Shown piece after piece: positions 54,007-64,000 of a DNA stretch of 64,000 nt. A program made the translations under genes and the position numbers. Each line of letters begins with the position of its first letter. Positions within the stretch are counted from its first letter, which is position 1. Source of the DNA: Amborella trichopoda. Taxonomy: Eukaryota > Streptophyta > Magnoliopsida > Amborellales > Amborellaceae. The notes under the pieces were generated by a model. The model was not told the DNA's origin, searched no databases, and worked only from the letters and a program-made list of their open reading frames with translations. The stretch covers positions 2,343,062 to 2,407,061 of the forward strand of contig NW_006499776.1 of NCBI RefSeq assembly GCF_000471905.2, read 5' to 3'.

Positions 54007-55290
54007 GAAGACATTTCTCAGTACCTTGGGTCCCCAATGTGGAATAAAAAGAGAAGCCGATCAATAAAGCCTGAACTATAGCGGAATTCTTGACAATCCC
54101 AAAATTTCCTCAGAACAAGTGGAAATGTTTGTAAGGACTTCAAAAGGCCACCTGCCAAGTTTCAGCGCAATTCAACATATATTAGGAAGTATAGACAAAG
54201 AAACAATTTCAAAAAAATTAGTCTATAGCACCCTGGAACGGACCCGTAACTAGAACTCTTTTTTTCGTGCGTCAAATTACTGTGGGATCACCGTCATTGG
54301 ATTCAGCACAGTAAGAAACCCTTATGAGTTGAGTTTCAGCTTAATCGGGCATTCCAGGATAAAGTTATGGGTAAAAGACCGAAAAGGGGTAGGCTGCACA
54401 CTATTCTCGTGCGGCCTCCCTACACCAAATCACCATAAAAGGTGACTGTTTTTATAATCTTGAGCGGTGACTTTTTGGAGCCGTATCGCACTTGTCCCGA
54501 GTCGTTTCATGCTCAAATTTTGTGAGCATGTTAGCCTTGTCAAGACGAGCGTTTTGATATGTGGCACGTCCCGTGTTGACGCTTGAGCAGGGAGAAAAGC
54601 TACAGAGAAGTCGATGATTCGTGAAGGAAGTTACAGTAAATTCAGCAGCGACACATCCCGTTTGAGTGGCCATATCATGGCACTCGCGCATTGGATTGAT
54701 AGGAGACCAGTTCCATTTCTTGCGTATGGTCCAGGGCTACCATTGGTCCGATCCCCGTGGGAATAAACGGTCAGATTTCACTCGCGTAGCTGATAAAGTT
54801 GCTGTAAATTCTGGCTGCCGGAGTTCGGATTCCAGCCAAAAATCAAAGACTGCAAAATCTTTGTCCGTCCAAGAAATTGAGTTGCATTTGTTGCCATGCG
54901 ATCCTGACAGCATGCTCAATGTAATACAGTGAAGAAATCAAGAAGAAACATCAAGTTATGAGCACATTATCGATCCGAAGTTTTCAAGATTCGCACAAAT
55001 TTCAAGTCACGTGATCATGGCTTAAAAACATGATCCATGGCTCGAATTTGGTATCAAATCGATCTCCATGACAAGCCCTACATGAAAGCAATCATCATTT
55101 TGAAAAACGAGCACCAGAGCAACCCTGGTTCAGCCATGGAAGATCACATATGTTCTTGGGCAGCAACAGAGACTATTTTAAAATTCCATGCATTGTTAAG
55201 CAGGGGAAAAACAGTCACTTTGCACCCATATTTAGAATTTATTTTAATTCAATTAAATTTTAATTATCATCAATTTGGATCGTTTTTTGA

Positions 55291-55324
55291 CATCCACCCA
55301 TGTTTAGGGCCAATTTTATAAATA
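55291..55324 (+). promoter_or_regulatory. Family B LTR core promoter
   Basis: CATCCACCCATGTTTAGGGC is followed by CAATTTTATAAATA (TATA 55,317-55,324). Confidence 0.6.
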
Positions 55325-55479
55325 CATGCTAAACCTAATTGTAAAGGTTTCTTCCCTGGCTTCCCCCATATGTGCAATTCATCAATAAAGTTTAAGTTTT
55401 TTGCATTGAGTTGAATAGGAACGTCTTTGAGAAAGAGATAGGAGAGAGAAGAATTAAGTCGGTACCCCTCTTCCCTAAG

Positions 55480-56900
55480 GTAATTCTCTCTCTTGCTTTC
55501 TTCTCTCTCCTTTTTCTCTCTCTTTCTTTGTCTCTCTTTTCTTTCTTCTTCTTTCTCTCTGCTTCTTTCTCTACTTCTCTATGAACACTCACGGCTATGG
55601 AAGAGTCTTGCATTCCTCCTTCTTCCTTCTCTTTCTCTCTTCTCTCTCTTCTTCTTCTCTCTTCACCATTCTCTCTCTGTCCAATCTTTCTCTCTGCCTG
55701 AACGTGCATGGTGATGGTAGCACCATGCATGAATTTCTCTCTATTTCTTCTCTTTCTCTAACACACACGGTGATGGTAGCGTCGTGCGTGTCTCAATTTC
55801 TCTCTTTTCCTTCTTCCTTTCCTTCTTTCTTTATTCTATCTCTACTCTATCTTTCCCTCTGCTTCTCTCTGTCTGAACGTGCATGGTGATGGCAGCGTCA
55901 TGCACGAACTTCTCTCTATTTCATTCTCTCCCTAATACACATGGTGGTGGTAGTGTCGTGCGTGCCTCTATCTATCTCTTTCCTTCTTTCTCTTCTGACT
56001 CTTTCCTAATCTCTCTCCTTACTTTCCTTTTCTCTCTCTTCTTTCTTTTTCATCTTTCACTGTCCACCTTCTTTTTTTCTCTACTTTTCTTTCTTCTTTC
56101 TCTTCCCTAAACCCTCTTTCTTTGTCTCTGTCTTTTTCTCTCACCCTGTTAGTTCTTCTCTCTCATCTTCAGTCATACACAGTGATACCCATCACTGAGC
56201 ATGACGTTCTCATTCTTCCCTTATCCTCGAAAACATGCACAGTGAGCTGGGCCTTAGCCTGAGTGGTCGGCCGGGCCTTTGTCCATGTTTCCCCTTTCCT
56301 AAGTGGTGCACGACAATTCCCATCGTCGTGCATAACATTCCTTCTCATTCTTTAACAAGGACACTGAACCGGTCCCTTTCCCGAGTGGCGGGTCGGATCG
56401 TGTCTGAGTCCTCTATGACACGAGGGTTGATTTCTAGCGTCGCGCATGTCTTTCCCCTTTCTCTTTCTCTTTTCTCTTTCCACTATCAAGAGCGATGGAA
56501 CCCATCACCATCCATGTTCTTTCTCTCTCGTCTTCCCTCTGTCATGTGCAACGGAGCCCATCGCCTCCATGTTCTTTCTCTCCGCTTTCCTTTGTCATGA
56601 GCGACATAACACATCACCGTCCATGTTCTTTCTCTCTCCTCTCTTCTCTCTCCTTTCTCTCTCTTCTCTTCTCTCTCTCTCTTCTCTTCTCTCTCCTTTC
56701 CCTCTCTTCTCTTCTCTTTCCTTTTTCTCTTCTTCTTCTTCTCTCACCTTTCTTCTTTCTCTCTCTTCTCCTCTTTCTTTTTTCTCTTCTTCTTCTCTCA
56801 CCTGTCTTCTATCTCTCTTCTCTTCTCTCTCCTATCTCTTTTCTTTTCTCTCTTTCTCTCTCTGCTTTTCTTATCTCCCTCTTTCTTTTTTTCTTCCTCC
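55480..56900 (+). repeat. CT-rich tracts with loose GGTGATGGTAGC hairpin units
   Basis: Long (CTCTCTTT)-type pyrimidine runs at 55,480-56,140 and 56,430-56,900 are broken by units such as CATGGTGATGGTAGCACCATG (55,708-55,728; in part) and CGGTGATGGTAGCGTCGTGCG. They are the unexpanded counterpart of the minisatellite at 26,275-27,210. Confidence 0.75.
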
Positions 56901-57587
56901 CTCATTTGGCAAAGGGATAAGTCTAGCACTGTCACGGTAGTCTCGTCGTCGAGCAGTATTGCCACTCTGCTGGTCTAAGTAACTGTACTCGTCTTGCTGC
57001 CACGTCAAACTCACGTTGGTGTTGGGATTCTGTCGTCGAGTAGTATTACCACCATTCTGGTCTTATTACCGTGCCTGTCTTGCTATCACAACATGTCAAT
57101 CATCATGCCAATCTAGCCACTATGCTAGGTTAGTCACCCAGTCAAGTGTCTCTTTCTTTTCTTTTCTTCTCTCTTCTTCCTTCTCCCAACCCTCATCTCA
57201 TCATTTCTTCTCTTTTCTCTTTTGAATGTGCACGCCTGTATGCATTCACCCAAAGACAAGGTGGAGTCTCTTAGCCCACTTGTCTTGTAAAATTAACCAT
57301 GTATGTGTGATCACAGAAATAGGAGAATACAGAAAAAGGGAGGCGATTCTGAACCAGTTGTATGACTGAGGGGCTTTCTTCGTGATCTAAGAGGGCACCC
57401 ATGCGAGCCAGCCCGAGTAAGTCTTGAACCCACCTTAAATTCCTCTCTCATTGGTCGGTATACTTGCCCTTTTTCTTGAGAAAGGTTCTCGAGAGAGTGA
57501 TCTCAAGTCCTGGGTTGCCTTCAAAACCCGAGACGCGTATGACTAGATCATATAGATCCAGGGGCGAGATCGAGGCACTTAATCAGC

Positions 57588-57610
57588 ATGGAGATTCCAC
57601 TGAGGACTTA
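57588..57610 (+). other. Putative primer-binding site after the B LTR
   Basis: ATGGAGATTCCACTGAGGAC resembles the AACTGGTGGCTCCACTAGAG site at 44,525-44,506 (-). Confidence 0.4.
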
Positions 57611-57891
57611 CTATCCCTTCGTCAAATCATCCTTGTTTGTCTAGTCTCTCCTTTGTTTTTTGTTTGTTTGCACACACATGGCTACTAGGCTTCTTAACCC
57701 ATTTTTCCGGATCGGGGATTTTCTCATCTCCGCATTCATGAGCGTCCCTCAGGAACAAGTTCCTCGAACTTCGTTCCCAACTTTCCTTTTGAGCAAAGAC
57801 CCGATAATCTAGCTCCAAGGTCTTAACCTGGACTGACGTGAGGAGAGGCTTGAAGGTCCCTAACTCTCCATCTTCTTGCCTTGGTGGGATG
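57611..57891 (+). other. Family B leader fragment
   Basis: The plus strand reads GDFLISAFMSVPQEQVPRTS and FLLSKDP (57,712-57,800), equal to the leader block at 25,470-25,360 (-). It is cut at 57,891 by the inserted family C copy; no gag follows. Confidence 0.55.
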
Positions 57892-59395
57892 TCACAACCC
57901 CACTCTCTGACCCCTATCGGAGGGCGACAGAGCGCAGGATCGCGACCAAAGGTCGCGAACATCACTCAGGTGGGACTGGCTCAACGCATAAAAAGACGGA
58001 ATCGAGAGTAAACCACGAAAGAAAACTATAATAAATCCATTCATCAAACAAGAATCAAACAAAAGGTACAGCCATTTCATTCATTAAATATCAAAAGTCT
58101 TTACAATTTCTTAGAGGCACTACTGGCCCAAAATACACAAATGAGGTATACATCATGTTGCTGAAATCACCAAAACATATTGTGAAATTCTTCAGAAGAT
58201 GTCTTCGCAAACTTCTTAATTTCAAGCTTCAAGCCCTAAAATTGCCACCCACCTTTGGTACTGTTGCCATCACCCTTCACTCTACAGTTATGAGATTAAG
58301 ATGGAATGAGCTAAAACCTCAATAAGCAGATCACTACCCTTGCATTCCTAACTAACAGTGTATATATATGATAACATACCCATAGTTCATCAGAAATCTC
58401 ATTTGTCTTATAGAGTGTAGTCACATATCAGGGTACACATTAATGCTATATGACGAGGGAAAAAATCAGTTAACGGAGCAGTACTTGTCCTTAAGATCGC
58501 ATCTACCAGTTACCGTCAGATAGTCTTATAAAATACAGAATTCAGATAAGCAAAACATATTAATTTACTCCCGAAGTAGAAGCCACATCAATCAGGCTAA
58601 GCGAATCCTATTACTTGAGACTTCTACCCTTATTCAGGAGGGAGGATAATGACAAGTGGCTGCCCCACTTCATAATACCCTCACTCAGACACACATGCTA
58701 AGCACGCTTTAGGGTTTTCGATAAGTTGAGGCTTTGCAAGACATGACCCTCACTTATGCCCTAAATGAGAGGGTGTTACACTACCATTGGAGGACCCAAT
58801 GTGTAGTGCCCATGACAATTGGCGGGGCATAACCCTCCCAATTATTTACAGTTACATCTCGACTCCACTCCTATCATAGGAGTTGAGGTACAGAATACCC
58901 AACTATCAATGGAGGACCCATTGCATAGTGGTCACAGATGCAAAATATCCCCTACCAATGGAGGACTCATTGCGTAGTGGCAGGAAATCACAGGAAAACA
59001 GAATTCATATAACAGAATCAAAATATCCACTACCCATGGAGGACCCATTGTGTAGTGGTCATAAATCAAGCCTAAACGTCGGCCATGCTTGATGAAGGCT
59101 AACGTCGGGTGTGTTTCGAAAGGCTAACATCGGCTCTGATTGCTAAGGCCAAATGCTGGTTGTACTCTCAAAGCCCAACGCTGGCTGTACTCTCAAAGGC
59201 CAACGCTGGCTGTGTCTTCAAGGATTAAAGCCCACTGCATTTCAAGAACTAGCACTGACGGGGTTCTCAAAAGGCCAACGTCTGCTGTGTTTTTGGGACT
59301 ATCGCCATTTGAGGCAACGTTGCTCGTATCTCCCTCACGTGCCACAGACTACATGTGTGTCCCCTCGAGCCCTTGGAGTGCCGCTTGACAATCGC
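57892..59395. mobile_element. Family C LTR-like element, copy 2 (inverted, shortened)
   Basis: It begins TGTCACAACCCCACTCTCTG and then follows copy 1 in reverse: CGACAGAGCGCAGGATCGCG, CTCGATTCCG-type text, GTTCATCAGAAATC, a TATATATATG stretch (about 58,363), the AATGGAGGACCCA array (58,780-59,065) and the GCTGGCTGTG zone (59,080-59,290). Compared with copy 1 about 1 kb of the interior (48,600-49,900) is missing. It cuts the family B leader, so it is younger than that B copy. Confidence 0.58.
58780..59065 (-). repeat. AATGGAGGACCCATTG tandem array, inverted
   Basis: Four to five units carry CTACCAATGGAGGACCCATTGC(G)TAGTGG. Equivalent to 49,910-50,400. Confidence 0.75.
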
Positions 59396-59864
59396 TGGTC
59401 ATGATATGACTTGACGCACGTTCTCGTATGTGTGAACTTGCAACCCTCCACCTTCCAATGACTGTTCATTCCCTATGACCTCTTGGCTTCCTGTAGGGAA
59501 ACCCCTCTCACTCGCCGAAAAATTAACTGGCAGACCTTCCCCTCTTCTCCCCGAAAGTGGAAAACTCCAAAAAACTAGTGGAAGTTCACCGGCAAACCTC
59601 TGCGGTAATTTGGACCTTACTCTCTTCTCTAGAACTCCCTGAACCACCGCCAAAATCTCTACAGACTCCGACCAACTCCCTGTTTTGCTTGCACTACCTG
59701 CTCTTCAACTCCAGCAACAATGACCCTCGTGAAGTCCCTTGCTCAACTCGGCTGGTTCTTTCTGGACGACGTGCTTGCCGACAAACTCTCGCCTGAAAGC
59801 TCTGTGCTTTGCTAGAATTCCCACCGGGAGCTCTCTCACTCTTACTATCAAACGCCTTAGCTGT

Positions 59865-59912
59865 TTTTACCTTCGGTAAAACGGTAAAATTGGGGTTTAC
59901 GCCCCTTATATA
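59865..59912 (+). promoter_or_regulatory. Family T LTR core promoter
   Basis: TTTTACC-TTC-GGTAAAA at 59,865-59,881, then GGGGTTTACGCCCC and CTTATATAG (TATA about 59,906-59,912), 25 bases after the repeat. Confidence 0.58.
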
Positions 59913-60619
59913 GAAGACGATTCCTCGAAGTGCCACTCACAAAGTTAGAATGCCAGCTAGGTCCCCGAAGTCCAATCGACGATGGGCTGAACAAGGTTGA
60001 GCTCTGACCCGTGACCCGAATAGAGGCTTATAGCCATTAGTGCAGCGCTAATCGTCAAGATCAAATGAACCGGGCTGGGCCAGAGCCTGAGGCCTGATAT
60101 TAGATCTACATCGCTTGCCACATGTGAAAACTTAGCTACAACGTCTTGTGTGAAACTCCTTGACGAACGCCGCTTATGACTGACGCCGCGCGCCAACAAC
60201 TGCTCAATGTCATTCATGCAACTGATGACTCCATGCTAGTGCTACATATGGTTGAACTCGATCACCGCTGTGAGTATTCTACCATCATCTCTAGTAGGAG
60301 TTACACCAGAGCCACAACCCATCATCCACAGTGGCGTCAGGCGTATGCCAAAAAGGTCATGCTTACCCCTTCAATCCCCATGGGTCAACGTCTCACCAAG
60401 CTATTGCCCATGGAGTTTCATCTTTCAGCTTAAAAAGCCATGCTTTCCACTTAACCATGAAAGTCCACTTCCGTTTGCCACTCCTAGTCAGGCCACCATC
60501 TCTGTCTAAGCCCTCTGCCTGGTTATAGCCTTAACTATTTTATCCCCAGGAAGTCAAATTGCTATCCACAGACCTATCCCCCATAAAACTTCACCTACAC
60601 GGTGACCCACACAATGGTC

Positions 60620-61640
60620 AGTGCTACATGACCTTAAACTGCACAACCTTGGTCTAGGTGCATGACCTTAAACTACATGATCCAAACTATATGACCTTAA
60701 ACTGTAGTGGTGGTCTAGTTGCATGACCTTAAACTGCATGGTCATAGCTGCATGACTTTAAACTGCACACCCATCGTCCGTGCTGGATGACCTTAAACTG
60801 CACAGCCTTGGTCCATGCTGCATGACCTTAAACTGCACAGCCATGGTTCAAACTATATGACCTTAAACTGTAGAGGAGGTCTAGTTACACGACCTTAAAC
60901 TACATGGTCCTAGCTGCATGACCTTAAACTAAACAGCAACGGTCCGAGATATATGACCTTAACCATAGTGCACATCCTGGCCGCATGACATTTAAAGGCT
61001 TAGCACCGTAGTCCAAACTATATAACCTAAAATTATAGTGGAGGTCTAGTTGCACGACCTTAAACTATATGGCCCTAGTTACATGACTCTAAATTGTCTA
61101 ACCACGGTCTAAGTTATGTGACCTTAAATCGTGGTGCACGTTTCTAGCTGCATGACATCAAACTAGTTTGCACAGGTCTTAGAGGCATGACCTTAAACAC
61201 GTCCTCACACATGCTCACACACCCTTTACATGCATGCCTTATCTAATCGACCCATATGTGTGCTCACATCACCTTCAGCACCTCCCTAGTAAGTCCATCT
61301 TCCTCCATTACCAGTCATCATTCTACAGTGATTCTCACCCGTGCTCACAAAACGGTGAGCCATCCCGCTATCAATACTCGCTGTCAGTTAGTGGGTCATC
61401 AATTTCACCCACCATTCATATATCATCCCCTTTTCATAGGTAGCCTTGTTCCATCTCCCCAAAGTGAGTCAAAACCACCACCATACTCACTTTATTGCTG
61501 CCACAAACTGTCATTCATCACCACCATGGTTCAGCGGTATGACCTTAAACTGTAGTGCATGTCCAGGTTGCATGATGTTAAAAGGCTTCGCACAGGTTTC
61601 AAAGGCATGACCTTAAACACGCCTTCACAAAAAAATGAAT
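60620..61640 (+). repeat. GACCTTAAACTGCA array
   Basis: About eighteen degenerate units carry TGCATGACCTTAAACTGCA(C/T), with variants CTATATGACCTTAAACTGTAG. Dense to about 61,200, then sparse. Confidence 0.78.
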
Positions 61641-61671
61641 AACAGACACGATGTACATCTGGACAAGGGAA

Positions 61672-64000
61672 CGCATGTTTGAAGGTATTTTTAATTAACA
61701 TGGGGCCCCCACTGGCCTGGCAAACAGTGGAAATTCTAAAAATCTCATAATAGCCCCAGAACAGGTCCAGATCTTTATATAGTCTCTCAAAATTCTCCTG
61801 TCAATTTTTGTCACATTCAGAGATGTCTAAGGCAGTGCAGATTGAGAAACAGTTTCTGCAAAATCGATCTCTCGCACCCTGAAATGGACCCTATAACTAG
61901 AGCTACATTTTTAGTGTCTCAATTTTCCATGGGACCACCACCATTGGAACTGACACAGTTGAAAACCCCTAGGGGTCGAATTTCATCTCGAACAGACACT
62001 CCAGGAGGAAGTTATAGGCAAAAGAGTGAAACATGAGGGGCCTCACGCTATTCCTGTGCAGCCACCATGCAACTCCACCATGGAAGGGACATTCACGACC
62101 AGTGACTTTTGCTGCTCATATCTCACCCGTCCCAAGTTGGATCATGCTCAAATTCGGTGAGGATGTTCGTCTAATCAAGACGAGCGATTTTGTAAGTGGC
62201 ACACCCCGTGATGACAACCGAGCACGAAGAAAAGCTAGAAAGAAGTTGCTGATCTATGAAGAAAGTGCAAGAAATTCAGTAGCATCGTGTCTCGCTCAAG
62301 CAGCCGGATCCTGTTACTCGTCATCACGCCACTCGGGCTATCACTGACCCGAACCTTGTATAGGATGAATGGTCGGATTTTGCACACGAAGCCAACGAAG
62401 CAACTACAAATTTCGTTGTCGAAATTCCAGATTCCTGACGAAATTCCAACGTTGCAAAATGTTTGTTCGAGCACAAAATCGATCTATGTTTGTTGCCCCG
62501 CGATTGTAACGGCATGCTCAGTGTAGTTCAACGAAGAAATCACCGAAAAACATCGAGGAACGAGTACACTATCGATCTGAAGTTTCTTGATCTACTCAAA
62601 TTTCAAGTCTCATGATCGTGAACTAAAAACACAATCCATGGCTCCAATTTGGTATCAAATCTATTGCCATGCCAAGCACTATAAGAAAACAATCATCTTA
62701 CGATCAACCGGGCATCAGAACGACCCCAGATCATCCATGCAAGATCACGCAAGTTCTAGGGCAACACAGGGACTGTTCTAAAATTCCACGAATTGTTAAA
62801 AAGGGGCAAAGCTTTCATTTTGCACCATATTTTCTAATTTATTTTAATTCAATTTAAATTTTCAGAAATTAGGGTTACTTTTGATCATCCACGCATGTTT
62901 GGGGCAAATTCTAATATACGTACCATCCTTGTACGTAGAAAAGATACACACACAAGATCATTCTCCTTGTAAAAGAGAGTTTTTACTTAATATAGTTTCC
63001 CTTTCTTCCCATTGTTGTGTCACGCTTGAGAGAGAGTGAGGAGAGAGAAACTTTTGACTGGTACCCTTAGGTTCGAGGTAAACCTTCTCTCTCTTCCTTT
63101 TCTTTTCTTCTCTCTCTCCTCTTTTCTCTCTTCTTCTCTTTCTTCTTCTTCTTCCCCGTCTGAGCTCTCCTCAGAGACCATGCATGACAGTTGGAGTGCC
63201 GTGGATGCCTCTCTGATAGCCTCACAAGTCGTGCATGGCGATGGTAGTTCCATGCTCGTGTCTCTCTCTCCCTCACTTCTATCTCTTTCGCGAGGCTTAC
63301 AGACGATGCTGCTCATCACCGTCTGTAGTTATATCCTAAGCGCCTTAGCGAAGGATGCGGGTAACGAAGCCCATCCCTGCCAACGGGGGCTTCACCTTGT
63401 CGCGTGACCGTTGTAGACGGCAATACCCATCGCCGTCGGTAGAGGGTCAAGGCAATACTCGTCGCCGCATGCTAGCTTCTTCCATGCTTCCCTACGTTCA
63501 TCGATGTTCACCCTACGAGAAGTAATCGCTGCAAGACCTATGAGAAGTTATCACTGTGTGCCTCATAAGGAGCCATCACTGTTCGCTCTAGACATTCCGC
63601 CTCCTCGTGCTGCTAATTGCGTTGCCCATTGCCGTTTGGATTCTTCCTCCTGCCATCTCGTTCTCTTCTCTCATCATTTTCTCTTCTAACTTGACTGTGG
63701 GTAGATTTAGCTTAGCACTGCCATTTTGGTCTCGATTTTGAGTAGTATTGCCGCCGTGCTGGTCTTGAGGACCATGCTCGTCTTGCTACCACTCTAAGTT
63801 GATAATTGTCCAGATGTCATGCAAGCTTCGCCTCTCCGTCGAGTTTTTCTTCTCTTTTCTATCTCTATCTAAAACTTTACGTTTCATCATGCTCTCACAT
63901 GAACGTACATTACTCTAAGACAAGGGTGGGTCTCCTTGACCCACCTATCTTACAAATTAACCAAAGAAGTGTTGTGTAGAAAAAAATGATTACAGGTTAA
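61672..64000 (+). mobile_element. Family B LTR, cut by the window edge
   Basis: The copy starts TGTTTGAAGGTATTTTTAAT, then GGGGCCCCCACTGGCC, GGCAGTGCAGATTGAGAA and CCCTATAACTAGAGC. The GTGGCACACCCCGTGATG segment (62,194), the core promoter (62,884-62,920), a CT-rich tract (63,085-63,155) and TACAAATTAACC (63,951) near the edge follow. The order equals 16,258-18,610. Confidence 0.7.
62886..62920 (+). promoter_or_regulatory. Family B LTR core promoter (weak TATA)
   Basis: CATCCACGCATGTTTGGGGC is followed by AAATTCTAATATACG, where the TATA box is degraded. Confidence 0.45.

Larger units (their letters stand above)
54007..57588 (+). mobile_element. Family B LTR, near-complete reference copy
   Basis: The zones are the start GGTTTGAAGACATTTCTCAG, AATAAAAAGAGAAGCCGATC, CCGTAACTAGAAC, the GGCACGTCCCGTGTTGAC segment (54,563), GGAGACCAGTTCCATTTC (54,702), the core promoter (55,290-55,324), CT-rich tracts (55,480-56,140 and 56,640-56,900) and AAATTCCTCTCTCATTGGTC (57,438). 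The end lies before a primer-binding-like site at 57,588. The length is about 3.6 kb. Overlapping open frames in the CT tracts are Ser/Leu/Phe-rich and not genes. Confidence 0.75.
59400..61640 (+). mobile_element. Family T LTR-like block
   Basis: The order equals 12,500-15,150: a GC-balanced zone (59,400-59,860), the core promoter (59,865-59,912), a short-repeat zone (59,960-60,400) and the GACCTTAAACTGCA array (60,620-61,630). It ends shortly before the B LTR at 61,672, the same neighbour order as at 12,301-16,258. No gene. Confidence 0.58.

Noticed and set aside
56446..56940. Long plus-strand frames, Ser/Leu/Phe-rich
   Set aside because: They run through a CT-rich low-complexity tract of a B LTR and overlap in several phases; other LTR copies do not keep the frame.
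1..64000. tRNA, rRNA, CRISPR or bacterial operon signals
   Set aside because: No cloverleaf or rRNA-like text noticed; the tandem arrays lack the spacer/repeat regularity of CRISPR; codon and repeat content is plant-like. A tRNA scan was not possible here.

Overview
The window reads as intergenic DNA from a large, repeat-rich plant nuclear genome, most likely a seed plant. The evidence is several degenerate copies of a Ty3/gypsy gag-pol polyprotein of plant type, very long AT-rich LTR-like blocks with TATA boxes, extensive tandem arrays, and a plant mobile domain (PMD) reading frame. The pol copies carry two successive RNase H domains, an arrangement known from the plant Tat/Ogre group. I see no intact host gene, no convincing tRNA or rRNA, no CRISPR array and no bacterial feature. 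Every recognisable coding stretch is broken by stops or frameshifts, so all are called pseudogenes.

Layout. (1) 1-2,054 (+): gag 3' part, retropepsin and protease-RT linker of one element, followed by the tail of an antisense coiled-coil frame (2,575-2,277, -). (2) 2,576-5,425: an inverted LTR of family A. (3) 5,426-9,150: family C debris, a second coiled-coil remnant (7,180-8,310, +), a short unrecognised coding fragment and the start of a family B LTR. (4) 9,151-15,832: two inverted family T LTR-like blocks around a gag fragment (10,640-12,300, +), then tandem arrays. (5) 16,258-18,880 (+): a B LTR, converging on a gag-pol remnant on the minus strand (25,430 down to 18,890). (6) 39,598 down to 25,430 (-): one B LTR split by an inserted family A element (28,600-39,168, +). 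The A element has a truncated 5' LTR, a primer-binding-like site, a satellite-like leader, RNase H, integrase, an antisense PMD pseudogene and a 3' LTR. A 20-base assembly gap lies at 29,855-29,874. (7) 44,530 down to 39,638 (-): a second minus-strand element with leader, RT, two RNases H and integrase; its gag and protease are missing. (8) 44,530-48,243: LTR sequence of type B. (9) 48,290-64,000: family C copies (48,290-51,295 and the inverted 57,892-59,395), family T copies (53,760 down to 51,600 and 59,400-61,640), a near-complete B LTR (54,007-57,588) and the start of another (61,672 onward).

The genes do not form a working pathway. They are fragments of self-copying elements (gag capsid; protease, reverse transcriptase, RNase H, integrase) that inserted into one another and decayed. 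The most interesting content is not enzymatic. It comprises the antisense PMD frame in element A, conserved LTR promoter architectures (a TTTTACC/GGTAAAA inverted repeat above the TATA box in family T, and a CCACCCATGTTTGG-type box above the TATA box in family B), a hairpin-forming minisatellite at 26,281-27,200, and a satellite-like leader. Family names A, B, C and T are labels used only here. Their boundaries come from reading repeated copies by eye and are approximate.
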